Positions 1 to 5,527 of a stretch of 8,699 nucleotides of DNA are shown here, piece after piece. A program made the position numbers and the translations under genes. The DNA is from Actinomycetes bacterium (GTDB lineage Bacteria; Actinomycetota; Actinomycetes; Actinomycetales; Cellulomonadaceae). The first letter of the stretch is position 1. Each line of letters starts with the position of its first letter. The notes below the pieces were generated by a model. It made no database searches. It had not been told where the DNA came from and saw only the letters and a list, made by a program, of their open reading frames with translations. The DNA lies in the NCBI GenBank assembly GCA_023388235.1, contig JAEWGQ010000268.1, positions 1-8,699 on the forward strand, written 5' to 3'.

Positions 1-42
1 CCGCCCCGGACCCGACCCGCCCGGCCCGTCCGCGCCGTTAAA

Positions 43-88
43 GGAGGGTTCTGCCCGACACGCCGCGGCGTGTCGGGCAGAACCCTCC
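43..88. terminator. 46-bp perfect palindrome, probable bidirectional terminator
   Basis: Two 23-bp arms are exactly complementary with no spacer (centre between 65 and 66). As RNA it would fold to a stem of about 21 bp with a 4-nt loop. Read on the minus strand the hairpin is followed by TTTAACGG; on the plus strand it is followed by ACTCGGCACG, so neither side has a long U tract. A stop codon TAA in a GC-third-position-rich frame ends at 41, immediately before the stem, so it may terminate a plus-strand gene entering from the left. The groES transcript already has its own hairpin at 225-263. Terminator function is inferred from structure only; an inverted-repeat protein site is the alternative. 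Confidence 0.6.
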
Positions 89-143
89 ACTCGGCACGGG
101 AAATCCCTCGCCCTGCTCGAGGAGACAGCCGTCCCACCCGAGG

Positions 144-201
144 AGCCACCCCTCCCCCGCCCGGTGAGCCACCCGCGGACGCCCAGCCGGGGAAGCCACC
201 C
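144..201. repeat. Three-copy short direct repeat AGCCACCC
   Basis: AGCCACCC occurs at 144-151, 167-174 and 194-201, with periods of 23 and 27 bp. The second and third units share a longer degenerate match (AGCCACCCGCG then ACGCCC). They sit in the stretch 89-224, which has no credible gene: the short frames there are proline/arginine-rich, low-complexity translations without a ribosome-binding site. Beyond this repeat I see nothing else in 89-224. It may be no more than low-complexity GC-rich intergenic DNA. Confidence 0.4.
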
Positions 202-224
202 GCGCACGCCCTCGCCCCGGGACG

Positions 225-263
225 CGACGAGGCCCCCTCCGCGGTGCGGAGGGGGCCTCGTCG
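225..263 (-). terminator. groES terminator hairpin
   Basis: An 18-bp perfect stem (225-242 paired with 246-263) closes a 3-nt loop. It starts 31 nt past the groES stop codon. There is no U tract after it on the minus strand, which is common for GC-rich actinobacterial hairpin terminators. A smaller hairpin (7-bp stem, 269-275 with 281-287, 5-nt loop) lies between the stop codon and this stem. Together they suggest that groES transcription ends here and that no groEL is co-transcribed. Confidence 0.75.
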
Positions 264-294
264 TGCGGGCCGGCCGTCGTGGCCGGCGCCGGCG

Positions 295-591
295 TCAGCG
301 GGTGACGACCGCCAGGATGTCGCGCGCGGAGAGGATGAGGTACTCCTCGCCGTCGTACTTGACCTCGGTGCCGCCGTACTTGCTGTAGATGACCTTGTCA
401 CCGACCGCCACGTCGAGCGGGACGCGGTTGCCGTTGTCGTCGATGCGACCCGGGCCCACCGCCAGGACCTCGCCCTCCTGGGGCTTCTCCTTGGCGCTGT
501 CCGGGATGACCAGACCGGAGGCGGTCGTCTGCTCCGCCTCGAGCGTCTTGACGACGATCCGGTCCTCGAGCGGCTTGATGGAGACCGACAC
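295..591 (-). CDS. groES: Co-chaperonin GroES (Hsp10)
   Basis: The 98-residue product is the usual length for GroES, the heptameric lid that caps the GroEL folding chamber in the cytoplasm. The N-terminus [14 protein letters not shown] is typical. The mobile loop lies at about residues 18-36, with the hydrophobic GroEL-binding segment GLVIP at 26-30. [21 protein letters not shown] follows at about 45-65, and the [20 protein letters not shown]-terminal barrel at 69-87. The start is GTG at 591: AAGGGGAGG at 598-606 lies 6 nt upstream, and family length agrees. A longer frame opening at 720 would begin inside the -10 box and is rejected. The gene stands alone: a hairpin terminator follows, and a CIRCE operator overlaps its promoter, so HrcA-controlled heat-shock expression is expected. 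No groEL lies on either side within the window. Confidence 0.97.
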   Translation of the reverse strand: MSVSIKPLEDRIVVKTLEAEQTTASGLVIPDSAKEKPQEGEVLAVGPGRIDDNGNRVPLDVAVGDKVIYSKYGGTEVKYDGEEYLILSARDILAVVTR

Positions 592-597
592 TGCGGA

Positions 598-606
598 CCT
601 CCCCTT
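598..606 (-). promoter_or_regulatory. groES Shine-Dalgarno that fixes the GTG start
   Basis: AAGGGGAGG on the minus strand ends 6 nt before the GTG at 591. It is one of the strongest ribosome-binding sites in the window, and it decides between this start and the longer open frame. Confidence 0.85.
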
Positions 607-692
607 CGCGTGTGAGTGCTGCCTGATGTCCGTTGCCGCGCCGGGATCACGGCCGGCCGTCGTCGCGGGTGCCGGCAGCCGTGCGGTGCGGG

Positions 693-722
693 TCGGCACT
701 GCGGGAGTGCCGATCAGCACTC
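693..722. repeat. Overlapping CIRCE-like inverted repeats at the groES -10 and start of transcription
   Basis: TCGGCACT (693-700) and AGTGCCGA (706-713) form a perfect 8-bp inverted repeat with a 5-nt spacer. GAGTGC (705-710) and GCACTC (717-722) form a second 6-bp inverted repeat sharing the middle arm. These are the same hexamers that make the CIRCE arms at 736-741 and 751-756, but here the spacing is not the canonical 9 nt. They cover the -10 box and the likely transcription start, so they could be extra HrcA contacts or a hairpin at the 5' end of the groES mRNA. The rest of the groES leader (about 592-711) holds only GC-rich potential stems and the ribosome-binding site. Confidence 0.6.
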
Positions 723-747
723 TAGGAACCCATTAGCACTCGGTCAA
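719..747 (-). promoter_or_regulatory. groES promoter, sigma-70/HrdB type
   Basis: On the minus strand TTGACC (-35, positions 742-747) is separated by exactly 17 nt from TAGAGT (-10, positions 719-724). The -35 lies in the 9-nt spacer of the CIRCE element, and the -10 begins 8 nt after its distal arm. Transcription would start near 711, giving a leader of about 120 nt. Overlap of the operator with the -35 fits simple steric repression. Confidence 0.75.
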
Positions 748-759
748 GGCGAGTGCCAA
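733..759. promoter_or_regulatory. CIRCE operator (HrcA binding site)
   Basis: TTAGCACTC (733-741), a 9-nt spacer (742-750) and GAGTGCCAA (751-759) match the CIRCE consensus TTAGCACTC-N9-GAGTGCTAA at 17 of 18 arm positions. CIRCE is the operator of the heat-shock repressor HrcA, which controls groES/groEL in most Gram-positive bacteria. Its position over the groES -35 box supports function. It also lies 65 bp upstream of the divergent methyltransferase gene, so it might affect both directions. Confidence 0.93.
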
Positions 760-824
760 CGACGACCCCCGGCGCGGGCCCCGGCGCGACGGTCCGGCGG
801 GTGCGCCCGTGCGAGGATCGCGGG

Positions 825-2030
825 ATGGATCCGTCCGGCCTCGCGAAGCTGCTCAGCCCCACCGGCTGGGCGCTGCTGTCCGCCCTGCCCCCGTACGACG
901 AGGCGCAGGCCATGGCGCTGTCCGAGCGGTTGCGCCGGGACGGGTTCGAGGCCGACCTGGTGGCCGCGGCGCTCACGCAGTCGCGGCTGCGGGCGCGCGC
1001 GCACGACAAGCTCGGCGAGTTCGCCGACGGCATGCTGTTCACCCCGGCGGGGCTGGAGCAGGCGACGCGCCTGGTGGTCGCCGCGCAGCACGCCCGCCGG
1101 TACGTGGCCGCCGGGACCCGGCGCGTCGCGGACCTGACGTGCGGCCTCGGCGCGGACGCGATGGCGTTCGCCGGCGTGGGCCTGCCGGTGCTGGCGGTGG
1201 ACGCCGACGAGACCACGGCGGCGCTCGCGACGGTGAACCTGCGGCACTTCCCGGAGGCCGAGGTGCGGCACGGCGACGGCCTGGCGCTCGACCTGGCCGC
1301 CGAGGGCGTGGACGGCGTGTACGCGGACCCGGCGCGGCGCACGGGCACCGGCACGCGCGTCTTCGACCCCGCCGCGTACGCCCCGCCGCTGGACGCCGTG
1401 CTCGCCGTGCGGGAGCGGGTGCCGGCGCTGGGCCTGAAGCTCGGCCCGGGCGTGCCGCACTCCGCGCTGCCCGAGGACGCCGAGGCGCAGTGGGTGTCGG
1501 TCGACGGCGACGTGGTGGAGCTCGGGCTGTGGTTCGGGCCGCTCGCCCCGCAGGGCCCGGGCCGCTCCGCGCTGCTGCTCGGGTCCGGCGGCGGGTCGGC
1601 GCTGCTCCGCGCCGGCGAGGCGTCCACCGGCGCGCACCCGCCCGTGGGCGCGCTGGGGGCCTACCTGTACGAGCCGGACGGCGCCGTGATCCGCGCCGGG
1701 CTGGTGGCCGAGGTCGCCGCCGAGGTGCAGGGACGGCTCGTGGACCGCACGATCGCCTACGTGACCTCCGACGCGCTGCACGCCACGCCGTTCGCGACCG
1801 CCTACCGCGTGCTCGACGACCTCCCGTTCGGCCTCAAGCGCCTGCGGGCGTACCTGCGGGAGCGGGACGTGGGCGCGCTGACGATCAAGAAGCGCGGCAC
1901 GGCCGTCGTCCCGGAGCAGCTGCGCCGCCAGCTCGACCTGCGCGGGTCGGTGCCGGCGACGATCGTGCTCACCCGGGTCGCCGGGCAGCAGCAGGTGCTG
2001 CTGGTCGAGCCGGTCGGTGCGCCCGCATGA
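825..2030 (+). CDS. Class I SAM-dependent methyltransferase with THUMP-like C-terminal domain
   Basis: The 401-residue protein resembles a family of uncharacterised actinobacterial methyltransferases. A helical N-terminal region (about 1-95) precedes a Rossmann-type SAM site: motif I VADLTCGLGAD at 101-111, an acidic strand end VLAVDAD at 122-128, GDGLALD at 150-156, and the catalytic-loop-like ADPARR at 167-172. The C-terminal part (about 270-400), with RLRAYLRERDVGALTIKKRG near 339-358, looks like the THUMP-like domain found in this family. Such a domain suggests an RNA substrate, but the target is unknown. ATG at 825 has GAGG at 813-816, 8 nt upstream. An in-frame GTG at 753 lies inside the CIRCE element and is unlikely to be used. 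The stop overlaps the next gene's start (ATGA), so the two are probably translationally coupled. No clear plus-strand promoter is visible. Confidence 0.85.
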   Translation: MDPSGLAKLLSPTGWALLSALPPYDEAQAMALSERLRRDGFEADLVAAALTQSRLRARAHDKLGEFADGMLFTPAGLEQATRLVVAAQHARRYVAAGTRRVADLTCGLGADAMAFAGVGLPVLAVDADETTAALATVNLRHFPEAEVRHGDGLALDLAAEGVDGVYADPARRTGTGTRVFDPAAYAPPLDAVLAVRERVPALGLKLGPGVPHSALPEDAEAQWVSVDGDVVELGLWFGPLAPQGPGRSALLLGSGGGSALLRAGEASTGAHPPVGALGAYLYEPDGAVIRAGLVAEVAAEVQGRLVDRTIAYVTSDALHATPFATAYRVLDDLPFGLKRLRAYLRERDVGALTIKKRGTAVVPEQLRRQLDLRGSVPATIVLTRVAGQQQVLLVEPVGAPA

Positions 2031-3175
2031 CCACGCCCGCGCGGCTGCCGTTCGCGGCGTCCGAGCGCTCCACGGTCGGCATCGAGTGGGAGCTCGCGCT
2101 GGTGGACGCCGACTCCGGCGACCTGCGCCAGGTCGCGAGCACGGTCCTGGACGCCGTCCGGCCCGCGGGGGGCGGCGAGCACCCCGCGATCCGGCAGGAG
2201 CTGCTGCTCAACACCGTCGAGGTCGTGTCGGGCGTGTGCCGCACCGTCGGCGAGGCCGGGGTCGACCTGCAGCGCGCCGTGGACGAGGTCCGCACCGTCA
2301 CCGACCCGCTGCGCGTCGAGCTGATGAGCGCCGGCACGCACCCGTTCGCCCGGTGGGCCCAGCAGAAGGTCACCGACAAGGAGCGGTACGCCACGCTCAT
2401 CGACCGGACGCAGTGGTGGGGCCGGCAGATGCTGATCTACGGGGTGCACGTGCACGTCGGGATCGAGGACCGGGACAAGGTGCTGCCGATCTCCCGCGCG
2501 CTGCTGACGTGCTTCGCGCACCTGCAGTCGCTGTCGGCGTCGAGCCCGTTCTGGGGCGGCAAGGACACCGGGTACGCCTCGAACCGGGCCCTGATGTTCC
2601 AGCAGCTCCCGACGGCGGGCCTGCCGTTCCCGTTCGAGCACTGGGACCAGCTCGAGGCGTACGTCGGCGACATGCTGCACACCGGGGTGATCGACGCGTT
2701 CGACGAGGTGCGCTGGGACGTCCGGCCGTCGCCCCGGTTCGGCACGATCGAGACCCGGATCTGCGACGGCTCCCCCACGCTGCTGGAGGTGACCGCGCTG
2801 GCGGCGCTCACGCACTGCCTGGTGGAGCACTTCTCGACGCTGCTGGACCGCGGGGAGCCGCTGCCGACGGTCCCGCCGTGGTTCGCGCAGGAGAACAAGT
2901 GGCGCTCCGCCCGCTACGGGATGGACGCGATCATCATCACGAACGCCGCCGGGGACGAGGAGCTGGTGACCGACGCGGTCGGCCGGCTGCTGCACGACCT
3001 GGAGCCCGTGGCGGACCGGCTGGGCTGCGCCGCCGAGCTGGACGCGGTGCGCGTGATCCTGCGCAAGGGCGCGTCGTACCAGCGGCAGCGGGCGGTCGCG
3101 CGGCGGAACGCGGGCGAGCTCGACGCGGTGGTCGCGTCGCTGGTGGCGGAGATGCGCGCGGGCCGGCCGCTGTAG
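2027..3175 (+). CDS. ybdK: YbdK-family carboxylate-amine ligase (putative glutamate-cysteine ligase 2)
   Basis: The 382-residue product matches the GCS2/YbdK family, whose members are about 370-380 residues long. Visible landmarks are VGIEWEL at 17-23, IRQELLLNTVEVVSG at 55-69, GTHPFARW at 103-110, YGVHVHVGI at 138-146, FWGGKDTGYASNR at 175-187 and ETRICD at 242-247, followed by ENKWRSARYG at 289-298. Family members join an amine to the gamma-carboxylate of glutamate using ATP; weak glutamate-cysteine ligation has been shown for E. coli YbdK, but the true substrate is often unknown. Actinomycetes normally use mycothiol rather than glutathione, so a glutathione role should not be assumed. ATG at 2027 overlaps the upstream TGA by 4 bp with no clear ribosome-binding site, which fits coupled translation. 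It converges on tsaD with a 13-bp gap and no convincing terminator (only a 5-bp stem). Confidence 0.9.
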   Translation: MTTPARLPFAASERSTVGIEWELALVDADSGDLRQVASTVLDAVRPAGGGEHPAIRQELLLNTVEVVSGVCRTVGEAGVDLQRAVDEVRTVTDPLRVELMSAGTHPFARWAQQKVTDKERYATLIDRTQWWGRQMLIYGVHVHVGIEDRDKVLPISRALLTCFAHLQSLSASSPFWGGKDTGYASNRALMFQQLPTAGLPFPFEHWDQLEAYVGDMLHTGVIDAFDEVRWDVRPSPRFGTIETRICDGSPTLLEVTALAALTHCLVEHFSTLLDRGEPLPTVPPWFAQENKWRSARYGMDAIIITNAAGDEELVTDAVGRLLHDLEPVADRLGCAAELDAVRVILRKGASYQRQRAVARRNAGELDAVVASLVAEMRAGRPL

Positions 3176-3188
3176 CCGGGCTCGCGGC

Positions 3189-4247
3189 TCAGACGGTGAC
3201 CGTCTCCAGCGGCATCGTCGAGTCCACACCGATGCCGAGGTCCGACGGGGCCAGCCCGCGCCGGACCACCGCGGCGCCGAGCGCCGCGATCATCGCGCCG
3301 TTGTCGGTGCAGTACCGGATGGGCGGGATGCGCAGCTCGATGCCGGCCTCGGCGCACCGCTCGGCGGCCAGGTCCCGCAGCTGGGAGTTCGCGGAGAACC
3401 CGCCGCCGACGACGAGGGTGTCGACGCCGTGCCGCCGGCAGGCCGCGATGGTCTTGGCCGTGAGCACGTCGGCGACGGCGGCGGCGAACGACGCGGACAC
3501 GTCGGCCAGGGGGATCTCCTCGCCGGCGTCCTGCCGGGCCTCCACCCAGCGGGCGACGGCGGTCTTGAGGCCGGAGAACGAGAAGTCGTACGCGTGCTTC
3601 TCCTGGTCCTTCGCGGCGGTCAGGCCGCGCGGGAACCGGATGGCCTGCGGGTCGCCCTCGCGCGCCAGGCGGTCGATGTGCGGACCGCCCGGGTAGGGCA
3701 GCCCGAGCAGGCGGCCGACCTTGTCGAACGCCTCGCCGGCGGCGTCGTCGAGGGTGGAGCCGAGCTCGTGGACCCCGGTGACGACGTCGTCGATCAGCAG
3801 CAGGCTGGAGTGCCCGCCGGAGACGACCAGCGCCATGACCCGGTCGGGGAACAGGCCGTGCACGAGCTCGTCGACCGCGGCGTGCCCGATGACGTGGTTG
3901 ACGCCGTACAGCGGCTTGCCGAGCCCGTAGGCGAGCGCCTTGGCGGCGGCGGTGCCGACGGTGAGCGAGCCGACGAGCCCGGGCCCGGCGGTCACGGCGA
4001 CGGCGTCCACGTCGGCGAGCGTGACGCCGGCGGTGCCGAGCGCGCGCTCGACGGTGGGGATCATGGCCTCGAGGTGGGCGCGGGAGGCGATCTCGGGGAT
4101 GATCCCGCCGAACCGGGCGTGCTCGTCCATGGACGACGCGACGGCGTCGACCAGGAGCTCGCTGCGGTCGGGGTGGGCGCGGACCAGGGCGACCCCGGTC
4201 TCGTCGCAGGACGTCTCGATCCCCAGGACGAGCGGCGCTTCGGGCAT
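3189..4247 (-). CDS. tsaD: tRNA N6-adenosine threonylcarbamoyltransferase TsaD
   Basis: TsaD transfers the threonylcarbamoyl group from its adenylate onto A37 of ANN-decoding tRNAs, working with TsaB and TsaE, both encoded 1.3-3.6 kb away on the same strand. The 352-residue protein is a Kae1/Gcp-type ASKHA-fold ATPase. [16 protein letters not shown] lies at 6-21, [12 protein letters not shown] at 84-95, and the metal-binding HxxxH at H118 and H122 (NHVIGHAAV). SGGHSSL is at 143-149, [10 protein letters not shown] at 222-231, [11 protein letters not shown] at 281-291 and CTDNGAM with D315 at 313-319. Two ATGs are 9 bp apart. The inner one at 4247 has AGGA 8 nt upstream (4256-4259), while the outer one at 4256 has AGG directly abutting it, so 4247 is chosen. 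It diverges from the nitroreductase gene and is separated from rimI, unlike in mycobacteria. Confidence 0.96.
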   Translation of the reverse strand: MPEAPLVLGIETSCDETGVALVRAHPDRSELLVDAVASSMDEHARFGGIIPEIASRAHLEAMIPTVERALGTAGVTLADVDAVAVTAGPGLVGSLTVGTAAAKALAYGLGKPLYGVNHVIGHAAVDELVHGLFPDRVMALVVSGGHSSLLLIDDVVTGVHELGSTLDDAAGEAFDKVGRLLGLPYPGGPHIDRLAREGDPQAIRFPRGLTAAKDQEKHAYDFSFSGLKTAVARWVEARQDAGEEIPLADVSASFAAAVADVLTAKTIAACRRHGVDTLVVGGGFSANSQLRDLAAERCAEAGIELRIPPIRYCTDNGAMIAALGAAVVRRGLAPSDLGIGVDSTMPLETVTV

Positions 4248-4255
4248 GGCGTCCA

Positions 4256-4259
4256 TCCT
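4256..4259 (-). promoter_or_regulatory. tsaD Shine-Dalgarno that selects the inner ATG
   Basis: AGGA on the minus strand lies 8 nt before the ATG at 4247 and overlaps the alternative ATG at 4254-4256. The alternative would add only Met-Asp-Ala and has no properly spaced site of its own. Confidence 0.55.
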
Positions 4260-4302
4260 AGGTCGCCGCGGGGACCACCCCGCCCGCCCGGCGCCCGGCC
4301 CG

Positions 4303-4318
4303 TGTGACGCGCTTCACG
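4303..4318. promoter_or_regulatory. Crp/GlxR-like operator in the tsaD-nitroreductase divergent gap
   Basis: TGTGA, six bases, then TCACG matches the Crp consensus TGTGA-N6-TCACA at 9 of 10 arm positions. It sits in the 115-bp gap between the divergent starts at 4247 and 4363. Its centre is about 52 bp before the nitroreductase ATG and 63 bp before the tsaD ATG. Cyclic-AMP-receptor-type regulators (Crp in mycobacteria, GlxR in corynebacteria) bind this palindrome. Binding here is an inference from the match alone. Confidence 0.5.
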
Positions 4319-4362
4319 CGGGTCCCCGGAATGCTCCCGGGTCGTTGCAGATTCAACCGAAC

Positions 4363-4998
4363 ATGAGCATCGACACCGCCCCCCGCGCGCTGCGCGTCCC
4401 CGCCGAGGTCGCCGACCTGGTGTTCCGGTCCGCGCGCACCGTCAACACCTTCACCGACGAGGAGGTCACCGACGAGCAGGTCCGCGCCGTCTGGGACGTC
4501 GTGCGGTGGGGCCCGACCGCGATGAACACGCTGCCGCTGCGCCTGCTGCTCGTGCGCTCCCCCGAGGCCCGCGAGCGCCTGGTCGCCCACATGAGCGACG
4601 GCAACAAGGCCAAGACGCTGCGCGCCCCGCTCAGCCTCGTGGTCGCCGCCGACCTGGACTTCCACGAGCACCTGCCGCGGCTCGCCCCGCACATGGCCGG
4701 CGCCCGCGAGAACCTCGCCGGCGCCGAGGCCGCCCGCGAGCGCATGTCCCGCGACAACGCGTTCCTGCAGGCGGGCTACCTGATCGTCGGCCTGCGCGCG
4801 GCGGGCCTGCACGTCGGCCCGATGACCGGCTTCGACGCCGCCGGCCTGGACGCCGACCTGCTCGCCGGCACGTCCTGGCGGTCGATCATGGTCGCGAACG
4901 TCGGCACCGCGCCGGCGGACGTCGAGGGCTTCGGCGTCCCGGCGTCGCACCCGCGCCAGACCCGGCTCGACTTCGAGGACGTCGCCCGCACCCTGTGA
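4363..4998 (+). CDS. Nitroreductase-family FMN protein, RutE/HadB type (putative malonic semialdehyde reductase)
   Basis: The 211-residue protein belongs to the RutE/HadB branch of the nitroreductase superfamily, flavin-dependent dimeric oxidoreductases using NAD(P)H. Landmarks are the FMN-phosphate region RSARTVNTF at 22-30, WGPTAMNTLPLR at 49-60, the helix NAFLQAGYLIVGLRAAGLHV at 132-151, and GPMTGFD at 152-158, all typical of that branch. E. coli RutE acts in pyrimidine degradation, but no other rut gene is present here. The real substrate (a semialdehyde, quinone or nitro compound) is therefore open. ATG at 4363 has no recognisable ribosome-binding site; the upstream GTTGCAGATTCAACCGAAC could supply a weak -10 about 9 nt before the ATG, so a leaderless mRNA is possible. 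The gene stands alone on the plus strand between tsaD and rimI, with a Crp-like site upstream and a hairpin just after its stop. Confidence 0.88.
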   Translation: MSIDTAPRALRVPAEVADLVFRSARTVNTFTDEEVTDEQVRAVWDVVRWGPTAMNTLPLRLLLVRSPEARERLVAHMSDGNKAKTLRAPLSLVVAADLDFHEHLPRLAPHMAGARENLAGAEAARERMSRDNAFLQAGYLIVGLRAAGLHVGPMTGFDAAGLDADLLAGTSWRSIMVANVGTAPADVEGFGVPASHPRQTRLDFEDVARTL

Positions 4999-5010
4999 GC
5001 CCGGACCGGG

Positions 5011-5040
5011 GCGGGTGGCCGGCTCAGCCCGGCCGCCCGC
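5011..5040 (+). terminator. Hairpin between convergent nitroreductase and rimI genes
   Basis: Positions 5011-5022 pair with 5029-5040 in a 12-bp stem around a 6-nt loop. One pair is T-G, which is G-U in plus-strand RNA but an A-C mismatch in minus-strand RNA. The hairpin is therefore more stable for the nitroreductase transcript and begins 12 nt after its stop. It overlaps the rimI stop codon (5024-5026), which sits in the loop. There is no U tract. A shared terminator is likely but unproven. Confidence 0.55.
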
Positions 5041-5527
5041 TCCCGGCCGCGTCGGCGCCGACCGGCCCCGGTCCCCGGGCGAGCCGCAGCCGCATCGTCC
5101 AGGCGTCCACGTTCTCCGGCTGGTAGTACCCCTTGCGGCGGCCGAAGCGCTCGAACCCGGCGCGCTCGTACAGCCGCAGCGCCGGCTCGTTGTCCACCCG
5201 CACCTCCAGCAGCACGTCCGTCGCCCGCAGCTCCCGGGCGCGCGCGAGCAGCGCGTCGAGCAGCAGCCGCCCGACGCCCCGGCCCTGGTGGTCCGGCCGG
5301 GTGCCGATGGTCATCACCTGGCCGTCGTACCCGTCGAACCACAGGCCCGCGTACCCGACGAGCTCCCCGGACCGCTCGTCCTGCGCCCCCACGTACCACC
5401 GGCCGGGGCCGTCCAGCTCCTCGGCCAGCGACGCCCGCGACCACGCCCCGGGCCCGAACAGCGCCTGCTCCATCGCCTCCAGGGCGTCGAGGTCCGCGGG
5501 CCCGAGCGGGCGCAGCGCGACCGTCAT
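5024..5527 (-). CDS. rimI: Ribosomal protein S18-alanine N-acetyltransferase RimI
   Basis: The 167-residue product is a single GNAT-fold acetyltransferase. RimI acetylates the N-terminal alanine of ribosomal protein S18 with acetyl-CoA; actinobacterial RimI can also act on other N-termini. The acetyl-CoA pyrophosphate loop is HQGRGVGRLLL at 80-90. LEVRVDNEPALRLYERAGF at 107-125 contains the expected catalytic glutamate (E108) and tyrosine (Y120), followed by GRRKGYYQ at 129-136. The last 17 or so residues are a glycine/proline/alanine tail that looks disordered. ATG at 5527 overlaps the tsaB stop by 4 bp (ATGA) and lacks a clear ribosome-binding site, so coupling to tsaB is likely. Its place directly after tsaB is the usual arrangement in actinobacteria and many other bacteria, though tsaD, normally next, is displaced by the nitroreductase gene. 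Confidence 0.95.
   Translation of the reverse strand: MTVALRPLGPADLDALEAMEQALFGPGAWSRASLAEELDGPGRWYVGAQDERSGELVGYAGLWFDGYDGQVMTIGTRPDHQGRGVGRLLLDALLARARELRATDVLLEVRVDNEPALRLYERAGFERFGRRKGYYQPENVDAWTMRLRLARGPGPVGADAAGSGRPG

Noticed and set aside
70..388. Small plus-strand frames (70-615, 164-388) downstream of and antisense to groES
   Set aside because: Low-complexity translations, no ribosome-binding site, and they run through two hairpins and the groES gene.
592..720. N-terminally extended groES frame starting at 720
   Set aside because: The start would fall in the groES -10 box, before the predicted transcription start, and the added 43 residues do not resemble GroES; GTG 591 has a strong ribosome-binding site.
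753..824. Upstream GTG start (753) for the methyltransferase, adding 24 residues
   Set aside because: The GTG lies inside the CIRCE operator arm, the extra residues are low-complexity, and ATG 825 has a spaced GAGG ribosome-binding site.
3171..3190. Terminator between the convergent ligase and tsaD genes
   Set aside because: Only a 5-bp stem is visible, overlapping the stop codon; too weak to call.
1802..3696. Long open frames antisense or out of frame to the methyltransferase, ligase and tsaD genes (for example 1802-3229 minus and 2017-3696 plus)
   Set aside because: They are arginine-, alanine- and glycine-rich shadows caused by high GC content, with no family motifs, and they lie over genes with clear signatures.
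4328..4356. TTGAAT as a -35 for tsaD on the minus strand
   Set aside because: The hexamer 17 nt downstream (CATTCC) matches the -10 consensus poorly, so no promoter is called.
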